From positions 1 to 48,188 of the forward strand of contig JAHAYO010000013.1 in the NCBI GenBank assembly GCA_018384595.1: a stretch of DNA of 48,188 nt. Reading direction: 5' to 3'. Position 1 is the first letter of the stretch. Each line of letters starts with the position of its first letter. The notes beneath the pieces were generated by a model. The model made no database searches. It saw nothing but the letters and a program-made list of their open reading frames with translations, and was not told where the DNA came from. The position numbers were made by a program, and so were the translations under genes. The DNA comes from Thiopseudomonas sp. (lineage in GTDB: Bacteria > Pseudomonadota > Gammaproteobacteria > Pseudomonadales > Pseudomonadaceae). Shown here one piece after another: positions 32,265 to 42,135 of the stretch.

Positions 32265-33827
32265 ATGTCGAGTCTGATTCCCCGCAACAGCCAGCGGGTC
32301 TTTGTCCGTGTCAGCGGATGCTTTGCGCTCTTGGGTACACTGCTACTGGGCGGTTGCCAGCAATCGCATCTGCTACGCACCGAAATCCATGACGAACAGG
32401 CACTCAAAGAGGGTCTGGCGCCGCTGGAACTGCCAGACGGCCGCTGGTCCGATAGCGCCCTCAAGCCAAAAAGCCGGCCAGCCGCGCCCAACACCGCCGT
32501 CAGCGCCGAGGAAGACACACCGGCGATCAGTGATATCTGGCAACGCATCCGCCACGGTTACCAGCTGCTCGACGAAGACGACAGTAACCCGCGCATCGAA
32601 CAGCAGCGCCTCTGGTTTGCCAGCCGTATCGCCTCCATTGAGCAGATCACCCGCCGCAGCACACCCTACATCCACTACGTCGTCGAAGCACTGGACAGCC
32701 GCAACATGCCGCTGGAGCTGGCCCTGCTGCCGGTCATTGAAAGTGCCTACAACCCGCTGGCCTACTCACCCTCGCATGCCGCCGGTCTCTGGCAGTTTAT
32801 TCCCTCCACCGGCCGCAATTTCAAACTCAAGCAAACCCGCTGGTACGATGGCCGTAATGACATCATGGCCTCCACCGAAGCGGCGCTCAATTACCTGCAA
32901 TACCTGCACCGCATGTTTGACGACGACTGGCTCTTAGCGCTGGCCGCCTATAACTCAGGCGAGGGCACCGTCAGCCGCGCCATCAAGCGCAACCGAGAAC
33001 TGGGCTTACCAACCGATTATTGGAACCTGCAATTACCCGCCGAAACCCGTAACTACATACCCAAGCTGCTGGGTCTGGCCCAGCTGATTGCCAGCCCTGA
33101 CGCCTACGCGCTCAACCTGCCCGATGTGCCAGACGCGCCCTATTTCATCCGCGTTCCGCTCAAACGCCAGCTTGACCTGAAGCGTATTGCTGCTCTGGCC
33201 GACATCAGCGACGAGCACATGCGTGAGCTGAATCCCGCCTTTAAGCAGGGCATCACCCTCGACGGCCCCCTGCATGTACTGGTTCCCGCCGAACAGGCCA
33301 GCCGCCTCAAGCGCAAGCTAGACGAACTCAAGAGCGAGGACTTGCCGGTACTGCGCTCTTATGTGGTGCGCCAGGGCGACACCCTCTCAGCCATTGCCGC
33401 GCGTCACGGCAGCAGCGTATCGGCCATTCGCCAGCTCAATCAGCTTAAAAGCAGCCAGCTACGCATCGGCCAGCAGCTGTCGATACCTGGCGCATCTGGG
33501 CTACAGGCCGCCGCGGCCCATGCCGCGCCTGCCCCGCTTAGCCGCACCCATAAGGTCAGCTCCGGCGATACCCTGTCTGGGCTGGCCGTTCGCTACGGCG
33601 TTACCGCAGCCCAGCTGCGCGCTTGGAACCAGCTTTCTTCAGACCGCCTCAAAATAGGCCAATCCCTGCGCATACAGGCGGACACTACCCGCTACGTCGT
33701 GCGCGCTGGCGACACCCTGTCGGCCATTGCCCAACGCCATAAAGTCAGCGTGCGCCAGCTCGAAAACTGGAACCCCTCACGCGGCAAACAGCTCAAGCCC
33801 GGCCAAACGCTGACCCTTTACCGCTAA
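32265..33827 (+). CDS. mltD: membrane-bound lytic murein transglycosylase D
   Basis: MltD cuts the glycan strands of peptidoglycan, leaving 1,6-anhydro ends. The 520-residue protein has a lipoprotein signal with lipobox LLGGC, a family 1 lysozyme-like domain with catalytic E159 in PVIESAYNPLAYSPSHAAGLWQ-type context (then FIPSTGR), and three C-terminal LysM peptidoglycan-binding repeats starting near residues 365, 428 and 475 (each VxxGDTLSxxA). It acts on the periplasmic face of the outer membrane. Next downstream is the peptide importer, which may take up products of wall turnover. Confidence 0.95.
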   Translation: MSSLIPRNSQRVFVRVSGCFALLGTLLLGGCQQSHLLRTEIHDEQALKEGLAPLELPDGRWSDSALKPKSRPAAPNTAVSAEEDTPAISDIWQRIRHGYQLLDEDDSNPRIEQQRLWFASRIASIEQITRRSTPYIHYVVEALDSRNMPLELALLPVIESAYNPLAYSPSHAAGLWQFIPSTGRNFKLKQTRWYDGRNDIMASTEAALNYLQYLHRMFDDDWLLALAAYNSGEGTVSRAIKRNRELGLPTDYWNLQLPAETRNYIPKLLGLAQLIASPDAYALNLPDVPDAPYFIRVPLKRQLDLKRIAALADISDEHMRELNPAFKQGITLDGPLHVLVPAEQASRLKRKLDELKSEDLPVLRSYVVRQGDTLSAIAARHGSSVSAIRQLNQLKSSQLRIGQQLSIPGASGLQAAAAHAAPAPLSRTHKVSSGDTLSGLAVRYGVTAAQLRAWNQLSSDRLKIGQSLRIQADTTRYVVRAGDTLSAIAQRHKVSVRQLENWNPSRGKQLKPGQTLTLYR

Positions 33828-33923
33828 CCTGTGCCTGTGGGCCGCACAGTGCTACCATGCTGTGCCGCCCGCAGCGCCCTTGCGGACGGCACCAGCACCC
33901 GTGGCTTTACATGGAGAAACCTC

Positions 33924-35753
33924 TTGGGTTACCTGCCCCGCTTCCTTGCCCTGTTTCTGCTGCCGGCGCTGTCCTGCCAAGCAGCTGTCAACCTGAGCCA
34001 CGGCATTGCCCGTTTTGGTCAGCCGCTCTATCCGTCCACATTCAGCCATTTTAGTTGGGTCAATCCCGATGCCCCCAAAGGCGGCCAGCTGAAACTGATG
34101 GCGCTAGGCACCTTTGACAGCCTCAACCCCTACATCCTCAAGGGCACCAGCCCGATTAGCACCGGTGACTTTTTCCAGTACGGCATCAGCGAGCTCAACG
34201 CCCCCTTAATGGTGGGGCATGGCGTCTATGATCCGTCCGGCGACGAGCCGGCCAGCGCCTATGGCCTAGTGGCCGAAAGCATCCAGTACGCCGACAACCT
34301 GCGCTGGGTGGTATTTAACCTGCGCGAGCAAGCCCGCTTTCACGACGGCACGCCCATTACCGCCAAGGATGTCGAATTTTCGTGGCGTATGCTGGCGGAG
34401 CAAGGGCATCCGCAGTATCGCACTATGCTCAAAGAGGTCGCGCGAGCCGAAATTTTGGCACCGCTACGCATCCGTTTTGTGTTCAAACAATCAGTCAGTC
34501 GCCAGCACATTCTCAGCCTAGGCGAGTTGCCGGTACTGCCAGCACACTGGTGGGCACAGCGCGACTTTGCCCAAACCCGCTTCGAGCCACCCTTGGGCAG
34601 CGGCCCCTACCGTATTACCCAGGTCAAGCCTGGACGCAGCCTGCGTTTTGAGCGGGTAGCAGACTGGTGGGGCAAAGACCTGCCGGTCAATGTCGGCAAG
34701 TACAACATTGACCGTATCGACGTGGACTTTTACCGCGACCGCCACGTCGCCTTTGAAGCCTTTAAGGCGGGCGGCATTGATCTGTACATCGAGCATCAAG
34801 CCAAAAACTGGGCCACCGGCTACCGCTTTCCTGCGCTAGAACGTGGCGAATTGATCCGCGCCGAAATCCCGCATCAGATTCCCGCACCGCTGCAGGCGCT
34901 GTTTTTCAACAGCCGTCGCGCACCCTTTGATGATGTGCGGGTACGCGAGGCGCTGGCGCTGCTGTTCGACTTTGAGTGGACCAACCGCAGCCTGTTCAAC
35001 AACACCTACCAGCGCACACACAGCTACTTTCCCAACAGCCCCTTTAGCGCCCGCGCCTTGCCGCAGGGAGCCGAGTGGTTGCTACTCAAGCCTCTGAAAA
35101 AGCAGCTGCCCGACAGCCTGCTGCGCCAACCTTTTCAGCTGCCGGTAACCGATGGCCGTGGCGTATCGCGTGACAGTCTGGGGCGCGCCCTGCAACTGCT
35201 ACAACAAGCGGGCTGGAAACTGCGCCATCAGGGGCTGTACAACACCCAAGGCCAGCCACTGAAACTGGAAATCCTACTGGTCAACCCCGGCATGGAGCGC
35301 ATCCTGCAATCCTATGTAAAAACCCTGCGCAACACCGGCATTCAGGCCCGTCTGCGTACCGTAGACCGTGCCCAGTTCAAGCAGCGACTGGACGCTTTTG
35401 ATTACGACATAACCCTGCTGGTACTGCCACAAAGCCTCAACCCCGGCTCTGAGCAATGGTTGTATTTCCACTCCAGCCAAGCCAACGTGCGCGGCAGCAA
35501 AAACTACGCCGGCGTGCAAGACCCCGCGGTGGACAGCCTGCTGCAAAGCGCCATGCAGGCCACAACCACCAACCAACTGCAGGCCGCCATGCAAGCACTG
35601 GATCGGGTACTGCTGTGGCAACATTACATCGTGCCGAACTGGTATATTAGCCAGCACCGCATTGCCTACAGCAAGCGGCTGCGACACGCCCAGATACCCC
35701 CTTACAGCCTTGGCCTGCGTGCCTGGTGGCTGGACCCGGCGGAGACTCCCTGA
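33924..35753 (+). CDS. periplasmic oligopeptide-binding protein of ABC importer (YejA/NppA1-like)
   Basis: This is a family 5 solute-binding protein of about 609 residues. A signal peptide (FLALFLLPALSCQA) is followed by the two-lobed peptide-binding fold. Conserved segments include WVNPDAPKGGQLKL, FDSLNPYILKG, ARFHDGTPITAKDVEFSW and DWWGKDLPVNVGKYN. I prefer the TTG at 33924 (GGAG 8 bases before), which places the signal peptide at the N-terminus; the frame is open from 33831. The stop overlaps the next gene's ATG (TGATG). It is one of two tandem homologous binding proteins; in Pseudomonas the corresponding NppA1/NppA2 pair serves uptake of peptidyl nucleoside antibiotics and other peptides. 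Confidence 0.88.
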   Translation: MGYLPRFLALFLLPALSCQAAVNLSHGIARFGQPLYPSTFSHFSWVNPDAPKGGQLKLMALGTFDSLNPYILKGTSPISTGDFFQYGISELNAPLMVGHGVYDPSGDEPASAYGLVAESIQYADNLRWVVFNLREQARFHDGTPITAKDVEFSWRMLAEQGHPQYRTMLKEVARAEILAPLRIRFVFKQSVSRQHILSLGELPVLPAHWWAQRDFAQTRFEPPLGSGPYRITQVKPGRSLRFERVADWWGKDLPVNVGKYNIDRIDVDFYRDRHVAFEAFKAGGIDLYIEHQAKNWATGYRFPALERGELIRAEIPHQIPAPLQALFFNSRRAPFDDVRVREALALLFDFEWTNRSLFNNTYQRTHSYFPNSPFSARALPQGAEWLLLKPLKKQLPDSLLRQPFQLPVTDGRGVSRDSLGRALQLLQQAGWKLRHQGLYNTQGQPLKLEILLVNPGMERILQSYVKTLRNTGIQARLRTVDRAQFKQRLDAFDYDITLLVLPQSLNPGSEQWLYFHSSQANVRGSKNYAGVQDPAVDSLLQSAMQATTTNQLQAAMQALDRVLLWQHYIVPNWYISQHRIAYSKRLRHAQIPPYSLGLRAWWLDPAETP

Positions 35754-37552
35754 TGCCCCTGACCACACGGCTCTGTGCCCTGCTGTTGAGTTGCTGCGCG
35801 CTAACTGCTCAGGCGCAGCACGCGCTCACCCTGTACGACGATGCGCCCAAATATCCGGCGGACTTTACCCATTTCGACTATGTAAACCCTGATGCGCCCA
35901 AGAGCGGCACCTTGCGCCTGTCCGGCCTGAACGGCTTTGACAGCCTCAACCCCTTTATTCCCAAGGGCAATGCCGCCGATGAAATCGGCCTGATCTACGA
36001 CAAGCTGACCCATCATTCACTGGACGAGCCTTTCACCGAGTACGGCCTGCTGGCCGAGCGTATCGAAAAAGACCCGCACAACCTGTTTGTGCGCTTTCAC
36101 CTGCGCCCCGAAGCCCGCTTCCACGATGGCCAGCCGCTCACTGCCGCCGATGTCGTCTTTACCTTCGAGTTGCTAACTCAACAGGGCCACCCGCTGTACC
36201 GGCACTATTACGCCGATGTGGCGGCGGTGGTTGCTGAGAGCGAACACAGCGTGCGCTTTGATTTCAAACACCAGCGCAACCGCGAGCTGCCACTGATTCT
36301 CGGCCAGCTGCAAGTGCTGCCCAAACATTACTGGCACGATAAAGACTTCAGCAAAACCTCGCTGCAACCGCCACTGGGCAGCGGCCCCTACACCATCACC
36401 AAGGTGGCTGCCGGGCGCAGCATCACCTACCAACGGGTAAAAGACTGGTGGGGCAAAGACTTACCGGTCAACCGTGGCCAGTACAATTTTGATCAGGTGC
36501 AAATCGACTACTACCAAGACATGTCGGTGGCGTTGGAAGCCTTCAAGGCCGGCCAATTCGACTTCAATCTGGAGTATTCGGCCAAGAACTGGGCCACCGG
36601 CTACCAATCACCGGCGCTCAAACGCGGCGACATCGTGCGCGAAGAAATCCGCAACCATAATCCGGTGGGTATGCAAGGCTATGTGTTCAACCTGCGCCGT
36701 CCGCTGTTTGCCGATGCCCGCGTGCGTGAAGCCATTGGCCTGCTGTTTGACTTTGAGTGGACCAACAAGCAGCTGTTTTACAGCTCTTACCTGCGCAGCA
36801 ACAGCTTTTTTGCCAACTCCGAACTGGCCGCCAGCGGCCTGCCCTCACCTGCCGAACTCGAGCTGCTAGAACCGCTGCGCGGGCAGATTCCCGATGCGGT
36901 GTTTGACCAGGAATTTACCCTGCCGGTTAGCGATGGCAGCGGCATTATCCGCGAACGCCGGTTACAGGCGTGGAAATTACTGGAACAGGCCGGTTATCGC
37001 ATCGAAAACGACCGCATGGTCAATGCCCAAGGGCAGCCGCTGGCCTTCGAGTTTTTGATTACCCAGGCCAATCTGGAGCGGGTGCTGTTGCCCTTCAAGC
37101 GCAATCTGGCCGAGCTGGGTATCGACATGAGCATCCGCCGCGCCGATGTTTCGCAGTACATCAACCGCATGCGCTCGCGGGATTTCGACATGACCTCGGC
37201 CATCTGGCCGCAATCCGGCTCACCGGGCAACGAACAGCGCGACTTCTGGCACTCAGCCAGCTACGACAACCCCGGCAGTCGCAACTTTATTGGCCTGCAA
37301 GACCCTGCCATCGACCAGCTAGTCGAAGGTCTGATTAACGCCGACAGCCGCGAAGCACTGATCGCCCACACCCGTGCACTCGACCGTGTGCTGCTGTGGA
37401 ACCACTACGTCATTCCCAACTACTACACCGACCGCTGGCGCATTGCCCACTGGCGGCAACTCAAGCGCCCAGCCACCGCGCCACTGTATGACGTGGGCCT
37501 GTTTACCTGGTGGATCGAAGACTCAGCCGCCGTACCGGAGACACGCGAATAA
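35753..37552 (+). CDS. second periplasmic oligopeptide-binding protein (YejA/NppA2-like)
   Basis: A 599-residue family 5 solute-binding protein with signal peptide ending TAQA. It is a tandem paralogue of its upstream neighbour: both share FDSLNP, DWWGKDLPVN.G.YN, AFKAG and AKNWATGY motifs at matching places, while the ligand-facing lobes differ. The two may widen the range of peptides accepted by one permease. The ATG overlaps the preceding stop by one base. The YejA relation suggests peptides such as microcin C-like compounds or wall peptides; the true ligand is unknown. Confidence 0.92.
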   Translation: MPLTTRLCALLLSCCALTAQAQHALTLYDDAPKYPADFTHFDYVNPDAPKSGTLRLSGLNGFDSLNPFIPKGNAADEIGLIYDKLTHHSLDEPFTEYGLLAERIEKDPHNLFVRFHLRPEARFHDGQPLTAADVVFTFELLTQQGHPLYRHYYADVAAVVAESEHSVRFDFKHQRNRELPLILGQLQVLPKHYWHDKDFSKTSLQPPLGSGPYTITKVAAGRSITYQRVKDWWGKDLPVNRGQYNFDQVQIDYYQDMSVALEAFKAGQFDFNLEYSAKNWATGYQSPALKRGDIVREEIRNHNPVGMQGYVFNLRRPLFADARVREAIGLLFDFEWTNKQLFYSSYLRSNSFFANSELAASGLPSPAELELLEPLRGQIPDAVFDQEFTLPVSDGSGIIRERRLQAWKLLEQAGYRIENDRMVNAQGQPLAFEFLITQANLERVLLPFKRNLAELGIDMSIRRADVSQYINRMRSRDFDMTSAIWPQSGSPGNEQRDFWHSASYDNPGSRNFIGLQDPAIDQLVEGLINADSREALIAHTRALDRVLLWNHYVIPNYYTDRWRIAHWRQLKRPATAPLYDVGLFTWWIEDSAAVPETRE

Positions 37553-38635
37553 ATGGCCGCCTATATTCTTCGTCGCCTGCTGCTAATCATCCCGACCCTG
37601 TTCGGTATCCTGCTGCTCAACTTTGTCATCATCCAAGCTGCCCCCGGCGGCCCAGTGGAGCAGATGATTGCCAAACTGGAAGGCTTTGATGCCGCCACCG
37701 GCGGCGCTACCGGACGCATTTCGGGCGGCGGCCAAGAAACCGCCAGTAGCGGCCAGTATCGGGGCGCGCAGGGGCTGGACCCCGAGCTGATTGCCGAAAT
37801 CGAGCGCCTGTACGGCTTCGACAAACCGCCCGCTGAGCGTTTCTGGATCATGGTAAAAAACTATGCCCGCTTCGATTTTGGCAACAGCTTTTTCCGTGAT
37901 GCCAGCGTCACCTCGCTGATTGTGGAGAAAATGCCGGTATCGGTATCGCTGGGGCTCTGGAGCACATTGCTGATGTATCTGGTGTCGATTCCGCTGGGCA
38001 TCAGCAAGGCGGTACGCCACGGCAGCAGCTTTGACATGTGGACCAGCACCGCCATTGTGTTGGGCTATGCCATTCCCGCCTTTTTGTTTGCCATTTTGCT
38101 GGTGGTGGTATTTGCCGGTGGCAGCTACCTGAGTTGGTTTCCGCTGCGCGGACTGACCTCGGCCAACTTCGAAGATTTATCGTTGCTGGGCCAGATCGGC
38201 GACTATTTCTGGCACCTGGCGCTGCCAGTAACGGCGCTGGTGATCGGCAACTTTGCCACCCTAACCCTGCTAACCAAAAATAGCTTTCTGGATGAAATCA
38301 ACAAGCAATATGTCACCACCGCCCGCGCCAAAGGGCTGAGCGAGCGCCGCGTACTCTATGGCCATGTGTTTCGCAACGCCATGCTGATCATCATTGCCGG
38401 TTTTCCCGCCGCCTTTATCGGTATGTTTTTTACCGGCTCGCTGCTGATCGAGGTGATTTTCTCGCTGGACGGGCTGGGGCTACTCAGTTTCGAGGCGGCC
38501 ATCAACCGCGATTATCCGGTGGTGTTTGGCACCCTATTTTTGTTTACCCTGCTGGGTCTATTGGTCAAGCTGGTTGGCGATTTAACCTACACCTTGGTTG
38601 ATCCGCGTATCGACTTTTCTGGGCGAGGGCACTGA
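37553..38635 (+). CDS. peptide ABC transporter permease (YejB/NppB-like)
   Basis: The 360-residue permease begins [20 protein letters not shown], the typical DppB/OppB N-terminus, and has about six membrane helices and the ATPase-contact loop EAA-like [23 protein letters not shown] 40-residue Gly/Ser/Ala-rich insertion (about 45-75) after the first helix is characteristic of the YejB branch. The ATG follows the previous stop codon directly. Confidence 0.94.
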   Translation: MAAYILRRLLLIIPTLFGILLLNFVIIQAAPGGPVEQMIAKLEGFDAATGGATGRISGGGQETASSGQYRGAQGLDPELIAEIERLYGFDKPPAERFWIMVKNYARFDFGNSFFRDASVTSLIVEKMPVSVSLGLWSTLLMYLVSIPLGISKAVRHGSSFDMWTSTAIVLGYAIPAFLFAILLVVVFAGGSYLSWFPLRGLTSANFEDLSLLGQIGDYFWHLALPVTALVIGNFATLTLLTKNSFLDEINKQYVTTARAKGLSERRVLYGHVFRNAMLIIIAGFPAAFIGMFFTGSLLIEVIFSLDGLGLLSFEAAINRDYPVVFGTLFLFTLLGLLVKLVGDLTYTLVDPRIDFSGRGH

Positions 38636-38636
38636 T

Positions 38637-39656
38637 ATGGCGCTGTCTCCGGTCAACCAAAGACGCTTTGCCCAGTTCAAGGCCCACCGCCGTGGTTGGT
38701 ATTCGTTATGGCTGTTTCTGGCGTTGTTTGTGCTGAGTTTGGGCGCAGAACTGATTGCCAACGACAGACCGCTGGTAGTGCGCTACGACAATGGCTGGTA
38801 CTTCCCGGTGCTCAAGCGTTACACCGAAATCGAGTTTGGCGGCGAATTTCCGCTGCAGGCCAACTACAAAAGCCCCTACATCCGCGAGCTGATTGCGGCT
38901 AAAAACGGCTGGATGCTGTGGCCGCCCGTGCCCTTTAGTTACGACAGCATCAACTACGAACTGGACGTGCCGGCACCCGCGCCGCCCTCGGCTACCAACT
39001 GGCTGGGCACCGACGACCAAGGCCGTGATGTGCTGGCGCGGGTCATTTATGGCTTTCGCATTTCGGTGCTGTTTGCGCTAACGCTCACCCTATGCAGCTC
39101 GGTGGCCGGCATTATCGCTGGGGCTTTGCAGGGTTTTTATGGCGGCTGGGTGGATTTGATCGGCCAGCGCTTTCTGGAAATCTGGTCTGGGCTGCCGGTG
39201 CTATTTTTGTTGATCATTATGGCCAGTTTTATCCAGCCCAATTTCTGGTGGTTGTTGGGCATCATGTTGCTGTTTTCTTGGATGAGTTTGGTTGATTTGG
39301 TACGTGCTGAATTTTTGCGCGGACGTAATCTGGAATATGTACGCGCAGCACGGGCGCTCGGTATGCGCGACAGCGCCATCATGTTTCGCCATATTTTGCC
39401 CAACGCCATGGTGTCCACCCTAACCTATATGCCCTTCATTATTACCGGTGCCATTGGCACGCTAACGGCGCTGGATTTTCTTGGCTTTGGCCTGCCGCCA
39501 GGTTCACCCTCACTGGGCGAACTGGTCGCACAAGGTAAGGCCAATCTGCAGGCCCCTTGGCTGGGCATGACCGCCTTTGCCGTGCTGGCGCTGATGCTCA
39601 GCCTGTTGGTATTTATCGGGGAGGCCGCACGCGATGCATTCGACCCTAGAAAATAA
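38637..39656 (+). CDS. peptide ABC transporter permease (YejE/NppC-like)
   Basis: The 339-residue partner permease has an N-terminal helix (about 20-40), an extended periplasmic segment (about 41-130) typical of YejE, then five further helices with the ATPase-contact loop VRAARALGMRDSAIMFRHILPNA. GTDDQGRDVLARVIYGFR is the conserved DppC-type motif. It starts 1 base after the stop of the other permease and overlaps the ATPase gene by 23 bases. Confidence 0.94.
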   Translation: MALSPVNQRRFAQFKAHRRGWYSLWLFLALFVLSLGAELIANDRPLVVRYDNGWYFPVLKRYTEIEFGGEFPLQANYKSPYIRELIAAKNGWMLWPPVPFSYDSINYELDVPAPAPPSATNWLGTDDQGRDVLARVIYGFRISVLFALTLTLCSSVAGIIAGALQGFYGGWVDLIGQRFLEIWSGLPVLFLLIIMASFIQPNFWWLLGIMLLFSWMSLVDLVRAEFLRGRNLEYVRAARALGMRDSAIMFRHILPNAMVSTLTYMPFIITGAIGTLTALDFLGFGLPPGSPSLGELVAQGKANLQAPWLGMTAFAVLALMLSLLVFIGEAARDAFDPRK

Positions 39657-41247
39657 CGCCTTGTTGGACGTGCGTAATCTGGCAGTGGATTTTGTCACCG
39701 CTGCCGGCACCAGCCCTGCAGTGCGCTCCGTCAGTTTCAGCCTAGAGGCAGGCAAAACATTGGCATTGGTGGGTGAAAGTGGCTCGGGCAAGTCGGTTAC
39801 CGCCCACAGCATTCTGCGCCTGCTACCAGCCACCGCCCGCCCCGCCGGCAGCATCCGCTACCAAGGCACAGAGCTGCTGACTGCCAGCGAGCACGCGATG
39901 CGCGCCATCCGCGGCAATCGCATCGCCATGATTTTTCAAGAGCCCATGAGCTCGCTCAACCCGCTGCATAGCATTGGCAAGCAAATCAGCGAAGTGCTGA
40001 TGCTGCACAAAGGGCTGAATAAACACCAAGCGCTGGAGCGGGCGCTGGAGCTGCTCAAACGGGTGGAGCTTGTTGAGCCAGAAAAGCGCTTGCGCGCCTA
40101 CCCTCACGAGCTGTCTGGCGGCCAGCGCCAACGGGTGATGATTGCCATGGCACTGGCCAACGAGCCAGAAATCCTGATTGCCGACGAGCCCACCACCGCG
40201 CTGGACGTTTCCGTGCAGCAAAAAATCCTGGCGCTGCTAAAAAAGCTGCAACAGCAAATGGGCATGGCCATTTTGCTGATCAGCCACGACCTCAATATGG
40301 TGCGCCGCTTTGCCGATCAAGTCTGCGTAATGCAACAGGGCGAGGCGGTAGAAAACAGCCCCTGCCAGCAACTGTTCAGTCAGCCACAACACCCCTACAC
40401 CCGCGCCCTGCTGGCCGCAGAGCCAGGCGGTATGGCAGCCGCCACCGAAATTGGCGAGCCGCTGCTGACCGTCACTGACCTCAGGGTCTGGTTTCCCGTC
40501 AAGGCGGGTCTGTTGCAACGCACGGTAGACCATATCAAGGCGGTTGACGGCATCAGTCTGCAGCTTAAACGCGGGCAAACGCTGGGCATTGTCGGAGAAA
40601 GCGGTTCGGGCAAGTCAACGCTGGGGCTGGCCATTTTGCGCCTGATTACCAGCGAGGGCGGCATCGAATTTTCCGGCCAGCCGCTGCACAGACTCAGCCA
40701 AAAACAGCTGCGGCCTTGGCGTCGACACATTCAAGTGGTTTTTCAAGACCCATTTGGTAGCCTAAGCCCGCGAATGAGCGTCTCAGAAATCATTGGCGAA
40801 GGTTTGCGCATTCATGCAATGGGCAGCCCCGCCGAGCAAGAGCAGGTCATCATCAATGCCCTGCAGGATGTGGGACTGGACCCGGACACCCGGCACCGTT
40901 ATCCGCACGAGTTTTCCGGCGGCCAGCGCCAGCGTATCGCCATTGCGCGAGCGCTGGTGCTCAAGCCGGAGCTGATCCTGCTGGACGAACCCACCTCGGC
41001 GCTGGACCGTAGCGTACAATGCCAAGTGGTCGAGCTGCTGCGCGAGCTGCAGCTCAAGTACAACCTGACCTATCTGTTTATCAGCCACGACCTGGCCGTC
41101 GTGCGTGCCCTCAGCCATCAGCTGATGGTGATGCACAAGGGCCAGGTGGTGGAACAGGGTGACGCCACACAGGTGTTTGGCGCACCACAACACCCATACA
41201 CGCAAGCGTTGCTGGATGCTGCCTTTGCAGCCCTGCCAACCGCGTGA
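39634..41247 (+). CDS. peptide ABC transporter ATPase with two nucleotide-binding domains (YejF/NppD-like)
   Basis: The 537-residue protein contains two complete ABC ATPase domains. Domain 1 has Walker A GESGSGKS, signature LSGGQRQRV and Walker [13 protein letters not shown]; domain 2 has [17 protein letters not shown] and [12 protein letters not shown]. The fusion of two DppD/DppF-type halves is the YejF architecture. With the two permeases and two binding proteins it completes a full importer, five genes with overlapping or nearly touching ends. Confidence 0.95.
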   Translation: MHSTLENNALLDVRNLAVDFVTAAGTSPAVRSVSFSLEAGKTLALVGESGSGKSVTAHSILRLLPATARPAGSIRYQGTELLTASEHAMRAIRGNRIAMIFQEPMSSLNPLHSIGKQISEVLMLHKGLNKHQALERALELLKRVELVEPEKRLRAYPHELSGGQRQRVMIAMALANEPEILIADEPTTALDVSVQQKILALLKKLQQQMGMAILLISHDLNMVRRFADQVCVMQQGEAVENSPCQQLFSQPQHPYTRALLAAEPGGMAAATEIGEPLLTVTDLRVWFPVKAGLLQRTVDHIKAVDGISLQLKRGQTLGIVGESGSGKSTLGLAILRLITSEGGIEFSGQPLHRLSQKQLRPWRRHIQVVFQDPFGSLSPRMSVSEIIGEGLRIHAMGSPAEQEQVIINALQDVGLDPDTRHRYPHEFSGGQRQRIAIARALVLKPELILLDEPTSALDRSVQCQVVELLRELQLKYNLTYLFISHDLAVVRALSHQLMVMHKGQVVEQGDATQVFGAPQHPYTQALLDAAFAALPTA

Positions 41248-41273
41248 ACCGACTAAAAGACAAGGGGAACACC

Positions 41274-42071
41274 ATGGGTTTCATGACAGGCAAAAAAGTT
41301 CTGATCGTTGGCGTGGCCAGCAAGCTGTCGATTGCCTCCGGCCTCGCCGAGGCCATGCACCGTGAAGGTGCCGAACTGGCTTTTACTTACCAGAACGAAA
41401 AGCTCAAAGGCCGTGTGGAAGGCTTTGCCGAGCAGTGGGGCTCCAGTGCCGAACTGTGCTTTCCCTGTGACGTAACCAGCGACGACGACATTGCCAAGGT
41501 TTTTGAAGAACTGGCGAAAAAATGGGACGGTCTGGACTGCATCGTGCATTCCGTCGGCTTTGCCCCAGGCGACCAGCTGGACGGTAACTTTGCTGAAGTC
41601 ACCACCCGCGAAGGCTTCAAAATTGCCCACGACATCAGCGCCTACAGCTTCATTGCTCTGGCCAAAGCCGGCCGTGAAATGATGAAAGGTCGCAACGGTA
41701 GCCTGCTGACCCTGACGTATCTGGGTTCGGTACGCACCATGCCCAACTACAACGTCATGGGTCTGGCCAAGGCCAGCCTGGAAGCCGGCGTGCGCTACCT
41801 GGCCGCCAGCATGGGCCCGGAAGGCACCCGCGTCAACGCAGTATCCGCCGGCCCGATCCGTACCCTGGCTGCATCCGGCATCAAAAACTTCCGCAAAATG
41901 CTCAGCGCCAACGAAGCACAGACCCCGCTGCGCCGCAATGTCACCATCGAAGAGGTCGGCAACGCGGGTGCCTTCCTCTGCTCCGACCTGGCCTCCGGCA
42001 TCAGTGGTGAAATCCTCTATGTCGATGGCGGCTTCAACACCAGCGCCATGGGTGCCATTGAAGAAGAATAA
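41274..42071 (+). CDS. fabI: enoyl-[acyl-carrier-protein] reductase (NADH) FabI
   Basis: FabI performs the last reduction of each fatty acid elongation cycle and is the triclosan target. The 265-residue protein has the NAD-binding start [18 protein letters not shown]95 in [13 protein letters not shown], and catalytic Y159 and K166 in [17 protein letters not shown] (E. coli Y156/K163). AAGGGG precedes the ATG at 41274. It follows the importer genes by 26 bases and is probably partly co-transcribed with them. A strong terminator follows. Confidence 0.96.
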   Translation: MGFMTGKKVLIVGVASKLSIASGLAEAMHREGAELAFTYQNEKLKGRVEGFAEQWGSSAELCFPCDVTSDDDIAKVFEELAKKWDGLDCIVHSVGFAPGDQLDGNFAEVTTREGFKIAHDISAYSFIALAKAGREMMKGRNGSLLTLTYLGSVRTMPNYNVMGLAKASLEAGVRYLAASMGPEGTRVNAVSAGPIRTLAASGIKNFRKMLSANEAQTPLRRNVTIEEVGNAGAFLCSDLASGISGEILYVDGGFNTSAMGAIEEE

Positions 42072-42086
42072 GCGCAAGCGCCCAAC

Positions 42087-42118
42087 AAAAACCGCACTCC
42101 ATCGAGTGCGGTTTTTTT
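42087..42118 (+). terminator. bidirectional rho-independent terminator between fabI and the RND gene
   Basis: ACCGCACTC-CATC-GAGTGCGGT forms a perfect 9-bp stem with a 4-base loop; seven T residues follow and four A residues precede. It serves fabI and probably also the convergent RND gene ending at 42136. Confidence 0.9.
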
Positions 42119-42135
42119 ATGGCTTGCACACAAAC

